Notes: a model not told the origin generated them from the sequence alone. A stretch of 64,000 bases of DNA from Bathynomus jamesi (GCA_023014485.1 JAJOZX010001728.1:230001-294000); one strand, 5' to 3'. Counted from the stretch's first letter, positions 1 to 11,045 are shown. A program made the numbers and translations.

Positions 1-15
1 CTGTGCACACACACG

Positions 16-92
<77 letters not shown>
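1..92. repeat. (CA)n/(TA)n microsatellite
   Basis: A CA/GC-interrupted dinucleotide run passes into a pure TA run. It abuts the 3' end of LINE-1 copy 1. Confidence 0.97.
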
Positions 93-93
<1 letters not shown>

Positions 94-161
94 GTGACTT
101 TTGAGACACCCTATATATACTTACTTACTTTTGTTTACTTTTGTTGAGTTTGAACGACGGT

Positions 162-437
162 TCAGGATCGACCTGCGATCGACCCCTCTGCAGCATCCCT
201 CCTCATTTGCGGGACTTGGTGAAGGAGGGAATTGCTCTCTGATCTCCTCCTGCCCTCGTAGCCAGCCACGCATGACTGGTCAGGGACTTTGCACAAGAAT
301 CTGTCCAGCTGGTTCTTGAAGTTATTCAGGTCGGTATGCCGGAGATTTCTCACTTCTTTTGGAAGGGCATTGAAAAGCTTTGGGCCCCGTATTCTGAGGG
401 TATTTTCCATCCTCGTTTTCATGGCCCCTTGTCCCAC
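162..437 (-). pseudogene. LINE-1 C-terminal tail
   Basis: A 91-residue frame carries LRIRGPKLFNALPKEVRNL, the usual distal C-terminal block of jockey/CR1-like RTs, then a basic stretch ending near SNSLLHQ. The same SNSLLHQ ending occurs in copy 2 (49693-50058), so it belongs to the element. Stops lie between it and the RT body. Confidence 0.75.
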
Positions 438-785
438 TACAGCTGGGACCGTACAAAATCTGCCTCTTCTCTCATTCCAGTTTGTTTCTATTTCATTTCT
501 GTCGTTAGGGACAGAGCCCTCAAGTATTTTCCATATGTATATTATTGTGTACCGCTCGCGCCTTCTTTCAAGAGAGTAGAGTTCCAGGGATTGTAGTCGA
601 GACCAGTAGTCTTCACCTTCCGTTTCCTCTATCTTAGACGTAAAAGTCCTTTGTATAGCTTCAGTGCTCGCAATGTCTCTTTTTCTGTGTGGGCTTGTGA
701 GTACTGAGCAATACTCAATTATTGGTAGGGCTAGACTCTTCCATAATTTGAGTATGATGTTTGCTTTTCTGCTGCGGAAGCTCCT

Positions 786-1564
786 CTAGATGATTCCCAT
801 TATTTTTCTAGCCGTTATGATTTTGATTTTATAGTGCTCTCTGAATTCTGCAGCCGACGACATTATTACTCCAAGATCCCTGACTTGTGGATTTGGTGTT
901 ATCTGTTTGGCTTGTGGACTTTTGTACCCTTTTTTCTGTAGCTCTTTGTTATTACCATATCTTAGAAGTTGGAATTTTTCTTCGTTGAACTTCATATTGT
1001 TGTCTTCTGCCCACTGGAATAATGTTTCGATGTCGTTTTGTAATTTTCTTGTCATCTTCGTTCAATATTTCATTACATATCTTTGTGTCATCTGCGAAGC
1101 ATGATACAATACTGTTCTTAATATCTGCATCAATATCTGCAATCATTATTATGAACAGCAAGGGAGCTAATACTGTCCCTTGTGGGACAGAGCTCACGAC
1201 TTCCGAGACCCGATTTAACTCCGTTTACCACCACTCTTTGCGTTCTTATCCACCTTCCTAGCTTTCCAGTAATTCCTGTATCCTTAAGTTTGTGTGCTAT
1301 GATTCCATGGTCACATTTATCGAAGGCTTTAGGCAAGTCCGTATATATTACATCAATGTTTTGTCCTCGACACAATGTTCCTAATATTTTCTCCTGGTGG
1401 TCTAGTAGCTGTGACAGGCATGATCTTCCTGCCCTGAAGCCATGTTGATTTGGGTTGTATAAGTCTTTTTCGTGTAGGTAGTAGGTAGTTTTGCCTCTAA
1501 TTATGCGTTCAAAACACTTTATAAGGTGTGAGGTGAGAGCCACTGGCCGATAATTTTTGGGCAT
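786..1564 (-). pseudogene. LINE-1 reverse transcriptase body in three frames
   Basis: The RT core is spread over three overlapping frames. The first (1130-1564) has KNYRPVALTSHLIKCFERII and a degenerate palm motif A, TDLPKAFDKCDHG, where S of SKAFD is P. The second (952-1197) has VPQGTVLAPLLF and the catalytic FADDTKI box. The third (786-1055) has the thumb-proximal NNMKFNEEKFQLLRYG and RDLGVIM blocks. At least two frameshifts separate them, so no active polymerase can be made here. Confidence 0.87.
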
Positions 1565-2628
1565 TGCTCTGTACCACCTTTAAATAGGGGGGCAATGTTC
1601 GCGTTCTTTAAGGGGAGTGGAATTTGTCCTGTGTCAAGTGATTTCCTCCATAGTAAGTATAGCAGTTTTGCAATACTCTCTTTGCATTTCTTCAGAAATG
1701 TGGCACTCCATGTGTCTGGCCCTGGTGCTGAATTGTTTCGCATCTGTGAGAGGGCCGTAATTACATCTCCTTCCGTGAACTCGAAGTCCATTAATAGGTT
1801 TGTGCCGGGATTTGTTCTTGGTTGATCTGTATCAATGTCGAAAAATTCGTCTGGGTTTTCCACTTCCATCTCGGACTTAGGGGTGCTAAACACAGATTTA
1901 AATTGTTCCCTAAGCAGTTCACTTATTTCTTTCGGGTCATTTGTGTATTCGGCCTCCCCGTCTATCAACGGTCCAATACTCTCCTTACACTGCATTTTCC
2001 TTTTCGTAAAAGTGTAGAAGTATTTTGGGTTATTTTTTATGTTTTCTGCTACCTTGTTTTCCTCCTCGTTTGTCTTATGTATGAATGTTTGCTTTAGGTC
2101 CATTTCTATTTCGCCAAGTTTCCTCTCTAGTTTGAGTCTCTTTGGATCAGTTCTGCTTCTGTGGAGATGTTTTACGGTTTGTCTTCGTTGACTGAATAGA
2201 GTCCTAATTTTCCTCTCGAGCTTGCTACGTTTTCTTTCCTGTCTCTCTGGAATATGTTTTAGTATTCTAGGTTTGGTTTCCGTCTTTATTATACATAGTA
2301 TTTCTTGTGGAGTCTTCTCGTGTAGTAGCAATTCCCAATTTACCTCCTTTAAATCTTTATTTACGTTTTCCCAATTTACTTTCTTTGAATTTATGTTTAA
2401 GCCTTCAAATATTCCATCTGCCTCTCTAGGATGCGTTTTCGGACCTCTGGGTGCTAATTTCAATTGTATATCGATGAGGTTATGGTCGGAGAACTTTGTG
2501 CGCGTTACTTTTTTATTTATTATTATCTCGTTGTTATTTGTCCAGATTAAATCCAAAACGTTCTCCTTTCTCGTGGCTTCACCGATTTCCTGAGTAAGGG
2601 CGTAATGTTCCATAATATCTAATAGCAT
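1519..2628 (-). pseudogene. LINE-1 endonuclease C-terminus, linker and start of RT
   Basis: This 369-residue frame begins inside the endonuclease: LDLIWTNN near residue 28 and KFSDHNLIDI near 45-54 are the late blocks of an EEP-type nuclease, which nicks target DNA for target-primed reverse transcription. A lysine/arginine-rich linker follows (about 90-215). RT blocks begin at about 275 (ITALSQMRNNSAPGPDTW) and reach NANIAPLFKGG near the end. A frameshift then carries the RT into another frame. The first Met is internal, so no start is implied. No function is expected from this copy. Confidence 0.85.
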
Positions 2629-2984
2629 TGTTGCTTGGGTTCTGTCATCTTTAGTAATGTTGCCATGAAACTTCTCAACATATATAATTTCGTCTTTTTT
2701 CTTCCATGATATGAATGGGAAATTAAAATCTCCGAAAATTAGAATATTTGTTGCTGGAGTTTCAAGTAATTTTAATGTTTTCTATTTCATTTGTAGCAAA
2801 TTGAAATTCACTTTTTGTGGTGTTTGGTGGTCTGTAGATGTTCATAATGGTTAGATTCAGTTCTTTTACCTCTAATATAATAACTTCAAGTGTGCTGTTT
2901 GATTTCTTTACCCTCACTTCACATGTGTATGTGTTTTTCACGTAGATACAACTCCCTCCTCCTCGTGTATATATATATTATAAC

Positions 2985-3115
2985 GCCGAGATCGGGAGGG
3001 TTAATTCCCGATGATGCTGGTAATGCTAATACAGAAGTTAAAGCAATACTGTGGGGCACATTTGTTGGTGTGAGCGTTGTGCCAGTTTCTTGGTCCTCCT
3101 TCATTGATTATATAT
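2985..3115 (+). repeat. SINE-3 fragment
   Basis: It shares the head TTCCCGAtrATGCTG and the tail GAGCGTTGTrCCAGTTT...TCCTTCATTGATT with the inverted pair at 3755-4138. It is separated from LINE-1 by a short TA run. Confidence 0.6.
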
Positions 3116-3173
3116 AATTATTGCATTATTTATAGTATTGTGTAATGCTGTAAATTATTCATTCAAACTACTG

Positions 3174-3177
<4 letters not shown>

Positions 3178-3240
<63 letters not shown>
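3178..3240. repeat. (TA)n microsatellite
   Basis: Pure TA dinucleotide array immediately upstream of a 76-bp foldback. Confidence 0.97.
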
Positions 3241-3244
<4 letters not shown>

Positions 3245-3316
3245 GGTGCAAAAGTAGATGTACAGTTAGCTATTTATTTTATTTATAGCTAACTGCATAC
3301 CTACTTTTGCACCACC
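3241..3316. mobile_element. Minimal foldback MITE, 76 bp
   Basis: Two arms of about 33 bp (GGTGGTGCAAAAGTAG...AGTTAGCTAT and its complement) with a few mismatches surround a 12-bp T/A loop. The left side is TA repeat. The terminal GGTGCAAAAGTA resembles mariner-type ends. There is no coding capacity. Confidence 0.75.
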
Positions 3317-3330
3317 TGCATACATATATG

Positions 3331-3452
3331 AAGTTAAACGACATTGGGTTTGAATAGTAGTTGGATGGATGACCAACCTCTGCGTTCAGATGATGTAGCG
3401 ACCCGTGGTTCGAATCCCACGTAAAGCTGTAGGTCCCCTCCGTCATATAATT
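3331..3452 (+). repeat. SINE-1 copy (tRNA-like pol III promoter)
   Basis: It contains a B-box match GGTTCGAATCC followed by CACGTAAAGCTGTAGGTCC, a tail shared with copies at 5440-5516, 36048-36108 and 48799-48945. Upstream is TAGTTGGATGGATGACC, which acts as an A-box-like block and also resembles the 5S C-box. Confidence 0.7.
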
Positions 3453-3554
3453 TTAGATGTATCGAAGGAGATTAAAAAACCTGAACATTAATAATAATTA
3501 ATCAATCAGAAATGTCAGAAACAGGCGCTGTCCATTGCTGTAACTCTTGTATTA

Positions 3555-3652
3555 TTATTATTATTATTTCCAGCATCATCCGAAATCGAACCCCCGACCT
3601 CAATGTTTCCACTTCGCTTATAAGGAAATGGTGTTACTCACTGAAATGAAAA
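3555..3652 (-). repeat. SINE-3 head, reverse orientation
   Basis: The block ATCGAACCCCCGACCTCAAT...GGAAATGGTGTTACTCACTG matches the tRNA-like head seen at 4050-4138 and lacks the SINE body. Confidence 0.6.
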
Positions 3653-3683
3653 ATGTTTGTATTTGTACGAAACAAATTATTTA

Positions 3684-3727
3684 CTAACCAGTCCAAATAC
3701 TTTAATCCAACCATTAAATGGTTGGAT
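3684..3727. repeat. Short palindrome
   Basis: CCAAATACTTTAATCCAACC is followed, across a central AT-rich pair, by its near-perfect complement. It forms a stem of about 20 bp. Confidence 0.7.
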
Positions 3728-3754
3728 TAAATATTTGGATTAAATATTTAAGCC

Positions 3755-4138
3755 AACTGAAGACACAGGTTAGGTGTTCGAATCCCGACAGTGCTGATAA
3801 AAATCATCCGATACTTAGGACAATGGGTCCCATTAGTTGATCTGAGCGTTGTACCAGTTTATGACCCTCTTCATTTAAGTGTTTTACCAGGAAAATAATC
3901 ATGGTTGATGAAATAAACTCATTATTTAATAGTTAACCATGTATTTAGTTGGCGTAGTAAAAATCAATGAGGAGGATCATAAACTGGTACAACGCTCACG
4001 TCAACTAATGCGACCCATTGCCCTAAGTGCCGGATGATTTTTTATCAGCACTGTCGGGATTCGAACACCTGACCTCAGTGTCTTCACTTGGCTTAAAGGG
4101 AAATGGTGTTAACCAGTGAGCCACGGACGCTGGCTTTG
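3755..4138. repeat. Inverted pair of SINE-3 copies
   Basis: The plus-strand copy (3755-3890: GTTCGAATCCCGACAGTGCTG, then TGAGCGTTGTACCAGTTTATG) faces a minus-strand copy (3960-4138) with the same blocks. About 70 bp of AT-rich spacer lies between them. The tRNA-like B-box sits at the outer edge of each arm. Transcripts could form a long hairpin. Confidence 0.8.
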
Positions 4139-4489
4139 GTTGCTCTAAGCAAATCTCTTTCTCTGTGATATACTGAAGAAAAGAAGGTATTAGCGAAATA
4201 AAGACTCTTGAAGGTAATGCGAATCCGAAGGCAGAAAATTCTATCCAATAAAGACACGAATTGGTTTGTAAACCAATTTAAGAACGGGAAATACCTCTTG
4301 TCTCATGAGCCAAAACACCGTGGGTAATCTTGTATTCCTTCCACAAGGGGATCTCCAAGAATGAGATGGGTCTTTATTCCCTATGGGGATAAAACGCGGA
4401 GTGGGATGTATGAGTAATTAGTCTGATTTTAGTTAGGATTTCTCATGTCGTGTGACCCCATGAGAATAGTGAGATAGGTTTTAATATAT
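4139..4489. other. No gene recognised
   Basis: Moderately AT-rich unique-looking sequence without a coherent frame or recognised repeat. Confidence 0.6.
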
Positions 4490-4569
4490 ACGAGGGGCGG
4501 TACGAAAGTAATGCACTATATATAATTTCAATTTCAACGAAAATTACATGGAATATTTATACATACGTG

Positions 4570-4646
<77 letters not shown>

Positions 4647-4693
4647 AGGTATAAACTAAAAATAAGAGGCATTACTTTCGTACCGATCCTCGT
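4490..4693. mobile_element. Non-autonomous mariner-like MITE
   Basis: Ends are ACGAGGGGCGGTACGAAAGTAATGC and its complement with a few changes (GCATTACTTTCGTACCGATCCTCGT). The interior is AT-rich and carries a TA array. The CGAGGGGCGG terminus is shared with the mariner at 9335-10052, so it is probably a related family. Confidence 0.8.
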
Positions 4694-5439
4694 GTGTGTG
4701 TGTATATATTCAAATTTAACACAACGTAAATGAAATTATATATTTTTGTATAAAGCATATTTACGGATTTTCCTGCTTGAAGGAAGAGCTAAAATCTTAT
4801 TTGATACGTTCTCAAGAGTCACAACGTTCCCTATAGTCACAATGCTCATAATTGATTTTTTCGATGTGAGGCAACAGGCCAAAGTTTCTTTTAAGCGATA
4901 GTATAAATTTATTACTCGTTCCAATCGTAAAATTATTTTAAAATCCTATCGAAGAAAGTGTCTATTTTTTCAAAATATTCATTTAACCATTTAACATCGG
5001 GTATGGATGTGATCGATAACCACCTCACTGTGCGCAAAAACACGGGAAAAAAAATAATTCAAGAATAATTTTGTCGTGATTTTAGGAGTCATTTTAAACC
5101 TCAAACAATGGCGCGAAAGGTAAAACATCCATAGATGTTGACCGTCGTTTGCGGAAAAACCTAAAATATCAATTGATGTTGACTTTTTGGAAACTACTTG
5201 GCGAATTTATTAGCCGAAGCCCCGATCTGCTTTAGTGTGGTGGGTTACGAGCGTTCGATAAAGATATGACCCAACGCTCTCCTTCATCAAATTCTACAAA
5301 TGAATATAATACTGTAGTAGGGTCGGTAGTAAGCAAATTCTAAAAATTTGTCCAAAACAGTAAAATAACCAAATTTTAATCTAATCCAACTTGTAACCCA
5401 ACCTAACAATTAGACCTGATGACGTTTTGAGGTTGTTTA
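4694..5439. other. No gene recognised
   Basis: AT-rich DNA. Two repeated phrases (cATCsATrGATGTTGAC near 5130 and 5176) hint at an old repeat but no ends could be defined. Confidence 0.5.
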
Positions 5440-5516
5440 TCCCCTCGTTGTAACAACAAAGGTCATGTGACGGAGGGAACCTACAGCTTTACGTGAGATT
5501 TGAACCACGGGTAAAG
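5440..5516 (-). repeat. SINE-1 fragment
   Basis: GGAACCTACAGCTTTACGTGAGATTTGAACCACGGG is the complement of the B-box and tail of SINE-1. Confidence 0.7.
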
Positions 5517-5589
5517 TTAGACCTAACAAACCATGCCCATGAACATAAACATAACTAAACGTAACGTATATTATATTAAACTTTTACCT

Positions 5590-5766
5590 CGTACGTCTTT
5601 CTTCCTCAATCCATCTTTCCTCCTGTCTATGACTTCCCATCTTTCAAAAGCAGACTGTCTAGGCATCTCGAAAACTCCAGACCTTGAGTTTGGCTATCTT
5701 CTTCTTCTATTGGGGAGGGCCGCTTTTGCGAGCATTCGCCCTTGGCCCCTCCTTCCTGCATTAAAA
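5590..5766 (+). mobile_element. LINE-2 3' end fragment
   Basis: About 175 bp matches the 3' end of LINE-2 at 42405-42580 in the opposite orientation: the block around TCCATCTTTCCTCCTGTC, a shared CTAGGCATCTCGA-type phrase and a terminal CTCCTTCCTGCATTAAAAA. It is a typical 5'-truncated LINE copy ending in an A-rich tail. Confidence 0.8.
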
Positions 5767-6639
5767 ATAACACTAAAAGCGGTTGAATTACATTTTAATA
5801 ACGTTAAAAGGTAATTAATTTTGGTAATTAGAAGTAAGGAGACAAGTTGTTGTTGTTGTTTTTGTAAAGGAAACGGAAAAAAATATCCTTAAGGGCTATC
5901 CTTATCGTATAAATATCCTTACCATCCTTAAAGGAACATCCCTTAACATTTTTAAGGGAACTGCGTATAATCCTCGTTAGTAGTCCCGTGCGTTGGTCTT
6001 TCTTCACACGAAGGTCAAGCTGGTGGCCCCACCTCTTATAAAACAAATTAATTTAACTGGAAAATTTAATCGGAAAATGAAATCGGAAAATTAATCGGGA
6101 ATTAAATTTAAAAAATAAAGAGTAAATTGAAATAATGCAAAAGAAAAGACACGAAAAAATAACAAATTCAGATTAAAAAAACCAAAACAAAAAATACAAC
6201 CCCTCAAACAACAACAACAACAACAACAACAACCCCTCAAAAAACAAATAAATAAATAAACCCCAAAACTCAGGAAAACTTATTTCATTTGCGAGGCCAA
6301 CAATTCTGACAGCGAAAGAAGGTTTCGATACAAAAGAAGTTTTGTCCGCTTTCGATCAAACAATATCGGAGTCTTTCAGTCCGATAACCGTGAAAAGAAA
6401 GAACCGGCCGATAGCCGTGAAAAGAGAGAACCGATTCCATTAGTACTTCTCCGTTAGTTCTTTCTGCTCATTGACAGACGTGTTTAATCTTTAGAGCCAT
6501 CGGGATTTCCTCTGACGCTAAGGAGCCCAAATAGACCCAGAAAGGAGCTGAATGGCGCTTGAATAGCGACTAAATGTAGCCCAAATGGAACCCCCGCTAA
6601 GAAAGAAGTCCAAATCAAATAATGTACTTGAGATTAGAG
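5767..6639. other. AT-rich DNA with LINE-1 tail scrap and (AAC)n
   Basis: About 5975-6045 shares GTTGGTCTTTCTTCACACGAAGGTCAAGCTGGTgGC with the 3' tail of LINE-1 copy 2 (near 49685), so it is a solo LINE-1 3' fragment. An (AAC)n run occupies about 6205-6232. No gene is seen. Confidence 0.65.
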
Positions 6640-6644
6640 CTTGG

Positions 6645-6683
<39 letters not shown>

Positions 6684-6846
6684 TGATGTTCAGGAGTGGA
6701 AGAGAAGAATGGCTCTGCAGTTTTCGATTTAGTCTTACGATTCCGAATTTTTTTTTATAGTAAATATATCGTTTAGTATTGCAAACACACACACACACAC
6801 ACACCACACACCCACACCCACACACACACACACACACATATATATA
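6640..6846. repeat. (TA)n and (CA)n microsatellites
   Basis: A TA array at 6650-6680 and a CA-rich array with CCA interruptions at 6783-6846 flank about 100 bp of unassigned sequence. Confidence 0.95.
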
Positions 6847-6848
6847 TA

Positions 6849-7041
6849 CAGGCCCCCTCAGAGGTCCAGAGAGGCCCGGGCCACGTCCAGCTTTTGAGGC
6901 CCATAGCTAAACCCAATTATTACTTTCAGTGCAAAACATTATATTCAAACCTGAAAGTTTCTAAATTTGAGGCCCCCCCCCTTAAGTTTGAGGCCCAGGC
7001 CAAATGGCTCTCCTAGCCCCTCCCCTCTCTGATAGGCCCTG
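6849..7041. mobile_element. hAT-like MITE, 193 bp
   Basis: Imperfect TIRs begin CAGGCCCCCTCAGAG on the left and CAGGGCCTATCAGAG on the right (complement). TATATATA stands on both sides; it would fit an 8-bp target duplication but is uninformative in TA-rich flanks. GAGGCCC motifs recur inside. Confidence 0.6.
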
Positions 7042-7071
7042 TATATATACTCACTTTTGTTTCTTTGAAAG

Positions 7072-7334
7072 ACGGTGCAGGATTCAAGCTTGTCACTCCA
7101 TTTTAGACTTACAGTTTAACGTGGAATCCGAACCACGCCCCACAAGCAGCCCAGCGTCTTAACCATTAGGCTACCCAGGGTACCCATTTACCAACCAACC
7201 AATTTCTTTTTCACTATGTGGAAGAGTAAACAGCTGGATTTTGCTGCGGGCCGCTTGCCGTCATCGGGTCTTGATCCCGGGGCCGATGGATTCGTAGTCA
7301 GCAACGCTAACCACTGCAACACCGAGGCGCATAA

Positions 7335-7335
<1 letters not shown>
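7072..7335 (-). repeat. SINE-2 copy, dimeric tRNA-like
   Basis: It is the complement of the unit at 17026-17275. In sense orientation it has two tRNA-like halves, each with an A-box-like and a B-box-like block: one contains GGGATCAAGACCCG, the other GGTTCGGATTCCACGTT. The halves are joined by a CCACATAGTGAAAAAGAAATTGGTTGG-type linker region. Confidence 0.75.
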
Positions 7336-7365
<30 letters not shown>

Positions 7366-7492
7366 AATAGATAGACTGTAATTACGACTAATTTCCTAAA
7401 ACAGAAGTTTGTTGTAAAATTATTCTGTTATTAAAAGTTGGAAATAAAAATAGTTTAATTAGTGTAAAATGCAATTAATTGTAATTATAAAA

Positions 7493-7538
<46 letters not shown>

Positions 7539-7854
7539 GTTCAAAGATATTTCAACAATAATTTTTGAGTGAAATTCACCTTTTCAAATGATGATAACTC
7601 TTCCTATTTTTACTATTTTAATAAGCCTTTATTAGTTTTATAATAAATCAATTATTAATTCAATTATAATTTATTTAAATTAATAAATAGAAAGATTTTT
7701 ATACATCTCTCTATAGGTACCATCCTGACGTTTATGGTTGGCATATTGTTTGGCAAAGTTAAAAGAAATATTTAAATTAGTAATTCGAAACTGAGTTACA
7801 CATTTTTCTTTAATATATATATATATATATATATTTTTTTTTTTTTTCCTTTAA

Positions 7855-7891
<37 letters not shown>

Positions 7892-7894
7892 ATA
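7336..7894. repeat. AT-rich DNA with (GATA)n, (AAT)n and (TA)n arrays
   Basis: A GATA/TA run lies near 7333-7375, (AAT)n at 7497-7534 and long TA arrays at 7811-7894. No gene is seen between them. Confidence 0.9.
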
Positions 7895-9320
7895 TGTAGC
7901 GGATCGACAAGAAATAGACCAACAAATAGACAGAAATATTTTACTACCACGCTTCATCAAAGAACTTGGAAAACACACGTGGGCAAGAGTCAAACAATGG
8001 AGCGTCTGTTTCTTCCCAAAGAGGCGCCAATGTAAGCTTTTATCAAACAAAGGACACGCGGACCAAGCGTCTTAAGATTTGGTACAGTTCTACGTCACAG
8101 AAATCACCTATAAAAGAGAGCACCCACGCTCATTCACCCTCACTCTCACTCACCCGTACGCTCACCATCATCACGTGAGCAGCGCGTCCACCAGCCGTTT
8201 TCCGGCCCCCTGGCCGAGGGGCTGCGGCCGCTACTTTCTTCAGGACCTACAGTTGTCATCACGTAAGATCTACAGACCGCCTGCAGAAGCAATCCTTCGA
8301 GGCCCAACCGGAATCACTTCGGGCATGCGGTTTGCGGCCTACGCCGCACCTCATAAGGCCAGCCTGCACCTCGAGAAGTAACATCACCTCAGGTTTCCGA
8401 ACGAAGCCTATCATCCATCATCTCAAGAGGCTTAACGGACAACGACAACCAGAATCTGCGTAATAGGTTCGTCTTCAACCCGCCTTCAACAAAGTTTACG
8501 TCACCATAAGCTAAGTACTCTTGAAGCCTACATTAGCCTACCGCCGAACGGTAGGCTATACTCCCAAAGTGTGTAATCACGCGTCCATTGACTCCCGTTA
8601 ATAACGCAGTAGGCCTGTCATCCAATTCAAGTGCCATTTTTATACCGTTATTCCGCGTATCATCCGTCATTATGTTAATTTCATATATTTGTGTTAACTA
8701 AATGTTCTCTTGACGTAATCATTTAACATCACATAATGATCTTCTATATAAATGATATTTGTGTATTTGTCAAGCATTTCAATTCATTATTATTAGGCCA
8801 CATCAGTTATTCTATGTGCATCCATGCAATCATTTAGCCTACTTAATCAGTGTCATGTTTTTCCATTCAATGGACCAAACGCACGTGCATTCTTTATAGC
8901 ATTAACTAGGCCCATTCAATGTTCCATGTCGCATGCAATTTACATACCATTAATGAGTACAATATTAATTACGTGTCAATCAAGCTATTTCATTTCATCT
9001 TATTAGCTAAGTCTATGTCATAAGCATAACGTAAACTTAACGATTAATTACTGTCAGTTCTTTGTTATATCACAGTGAATAAATAACGGCTTTATTTTCA
9101 TAATAAACTACAAAACCCATAAGGTGTCTTTTATAACCTTAACATTAATTTGCTTGAGCGTAAATCAAGCTGGTGACTCTCGCTGCCATTTCGGTCACTT
9201 CCAATAGTATGGTGGATCTACTCAAATAGCCTATCATTATAAATCAGTCAGTCATTGCCTTAATCAATCGTTGCATACAATTAAATCATTATCACCTTAA
9301 ACGACTAAAACTAGGTCCAC
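7895..9320 (+). mobile_element. LTR-like unit a plus primer-binding-site-like leader
   Basis: A 1,273-bp block starts TGTAGCGG and ends AAATCA (TG...CA). Inside are a TATA-like CCTATAAAAGAG near 8107 and AATAAA-type signals near 9079. It is followed three bases later by TGGTGACTCTCGC, a primer-binding-site-like sequence, and about 150 bp of leader. Unit b at 17409-18935 has the same architecture and shares CACACGTGG near its start and CCACTATATA at its end. This suggests solo 5' ends of an LTR element; no gag or pol is present. Confidence 0.45.
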
Positions 9321-9334
9321 TATATATATATATA

Positions 9335-10052
9335 CACGAGGGGCGGTCAGAAAATAAGTTTACACGGCGTATAACTTCGTAACTAAAGGACCTACATTGA
9401 TTATGTTTGTATCAGGTGAATTCATTAATCATTGTTGGCAATACTGCACGTCGACTCAGCTGCCATCTACCGTACATTGGTTATATGAGTCAGTTGAACA
9501 TGGCGGCTCGACTGGAACAGTGCCCTGCCCTACAGAGCAGTCCAGGACGTTTACGTTTAATGGCCGCTCGTAAACGTTCCAGTGTTGAACAATATACAGC
9601 TGCATTGAATGTTGTGCCTTTTTGCATGAAGTCTGCGAGCAAAACGCCTTTGTGGTCCCAAAACACGGTAACTATCACTTTGCCAGCGGACCTCACAGTC
9701 TTAAACTTCTTTGGTCGCGGGGACCCAGGGAGTTTCCATTCCATACTGGCACGTTTTGTTTCCGGAGTACGGTGATGAACCCATGTCTCGTCTCCTGTGA
9801 CAATGCGCTCGAGAAATTCTTGACCACTGACAGACTCGGAATATCGTTGCAGAAATGACAGGGCACTGTTCCAGTCGAGCCGCCATGTTCAACTGACTTA
9901 TATAACCAATGTACGGTAGATGGCAGCCGAATCGACGTGCAGTGTTACCAACATTGATTAACGAATTCACCTTGATACAAACATAATCAATGTAGGTCCT
10001 TTAGTTACGAAATTATACGCCGTGTGAACTTATTTTCTGACCGCCCCTCGTG
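9335..10052 (-). mobile_element. Internally deleted mariner with 193-bp TIRs
   Basis: The left 193 bp (9335-9527) and right 194 bp (9859-10052) are near-perfect inverted repeats starting CACGAGGGGCGGTCAG. TA repeats flank both sides, so the TA target is consistent. The middle encodes a mariner transposase fragment on the minus strand. Long TIRs are unusual, since typical mariners have about 30 bp. The inverted arms run through an ATGGCGGCTCGACTGG block that looks like the transposase start. Confidence 0.88.
9490..9862 (-). pseudogene. Mariner transposase central fragment
   Basis: An open stretch on the minus strand contains the first catalytic aspartate motif TGDETWVHH, the MEWKLPGSPRPKKFK block and the FWDHKGVLLADF segment, all hallmarks of DD34D mariner transposases. 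These cut and paste at TA. The N-terminal helix-turn-helix and the last two catalytic aspartates are missing, so it is inactive. Confidence 0.88.
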
Positions 10053-10621
10053 TGTATATATATATATATATATACATATATGAATAAAATCCCACTTCAT
10101 ACTATCTCCCCTTTTCGATGTGTCACTAAATTCTGAAGTCAAGCCACAATTTGTGGTCATAATAGTCTTACTTTGACGAGCCTTAGTAAGATCTTTTATA
10201 TCCCATTAAAGCCCGAAATTACAGATAAATCACATGAGCTTTATATCCCCAAATGGACTTAAAATTTTAAAAATTATTTAATATATGTGTGTGTGTGTGT
10301 GTGTGTGGTGTGTGTGTGTGTGTGTACACATGAATTAAGTTTAATTTTGTCAAGAAGTCCCAAAGTAACGATCCATAAAATTCCAAAAGAAATTTTAAAA
10401 TAAAATAAAAAAAAAATTCTGAATATTCTAAAAAGGTGTAAAATATTCACAAAAATTCCAAAAGGATTGTTAGTATCCAAAATATTCCCAATTATCCCAA
10501 ATAGAATTAGCTGTTAAGCATTTTCCTCGCATCCGGAATCTCTTTTGCTTGCCTTATCTTACTAAATTTACGAGAATATAAAAACTGTATTTGCTAATTT
10601 TAGTCTACCATACATAAGAGG

Positions 10622-10697
<76 letters not shown>

Positions 10698-10771
10698 TGT
10701 GTGTGTAAATATTTTCGGAACAACTTAAAAAATAAAAAACAAAATAGTCTCTTAATTAAATTAAAAACCTG

Positions 10772-10812
<41 letters not shown>
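10053..10812. repeat. Microsatellites and AT-rich DNA
   Basis: TA at about 10054-10080, GT at 10285-10324, TA plus GA at 10621-10697 and TA at 10773-10813. No gene is present between them. Confidence 0.93.
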
Positions 10813-10815
<3 letters not shown>

Positions 10816-11045
10816 GATTGAACTCAGAATATCCCCTGAGGTTTTTTTCATTATACACACAGCCCGTGCATGGAACAGCCCACGTCGGGCTAACATCATG
10901 AAAAAGAAAAACTATAGTGTTTGTCACTTACCATTACTTATTCGGACTATAGTGGATTTAATTTTCCCAGAAGAGTTCCTTGTTCTATGCACGGTATGTG
11001 TGTATCATGAAAAAACCTCAGGGGACCATTCTGAGTTCAATCCCA
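10813..11045. mobile_element. Foldback MITE, about 65-bp arms
   Basis: GGGATTGAACTCAGAAT...CCCCTGAGG...ATACACACA at the left is repeated in inverse at 10980-11045. The loop holds an unassigned sequence (CCACGTCGGGCTAAC...). The right half recurs at 11552-11720. Confidence 0.75.

Larger units (their letters stand above)
101..2965 (-). mobile_element. LINE-1 copy 1, non-LTR retrotransposon (5' truncated, decayed)
   Basis: Read on the minus strand, the segment gives in order an endonuclease C-terminal half, a basic linker, a reverse transcriptase with FADD catalytic box and a short C-terminal tail. The endonuclease part starts near 2960 (GG-C-YV block followed by an IYRPPN motif around 2840) and continues to an SDHNL motif. 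Frameshifts break it near 2630, 1560, 1190 and 1050. The layout is that of an apurinic-endonuclease LINE of the jockey/CR1 group; the exact clade is not assigned. Copy 2 of the same family lies at 49640-52545. Confidence 0.9.

Noticed and set aside
4988..5200. Second piggyBac-like MITE near TTAACCATTTAACATCGG
   Set aside because: No matching inverted right end with TTAA could be found.
6634..6837. Cys/Val-rich peptide frames over (CA)n and Tyr/Ile frames over (TA)n arrays throughout the window
   Set aside because: They are translations of microsatellites, not genes.
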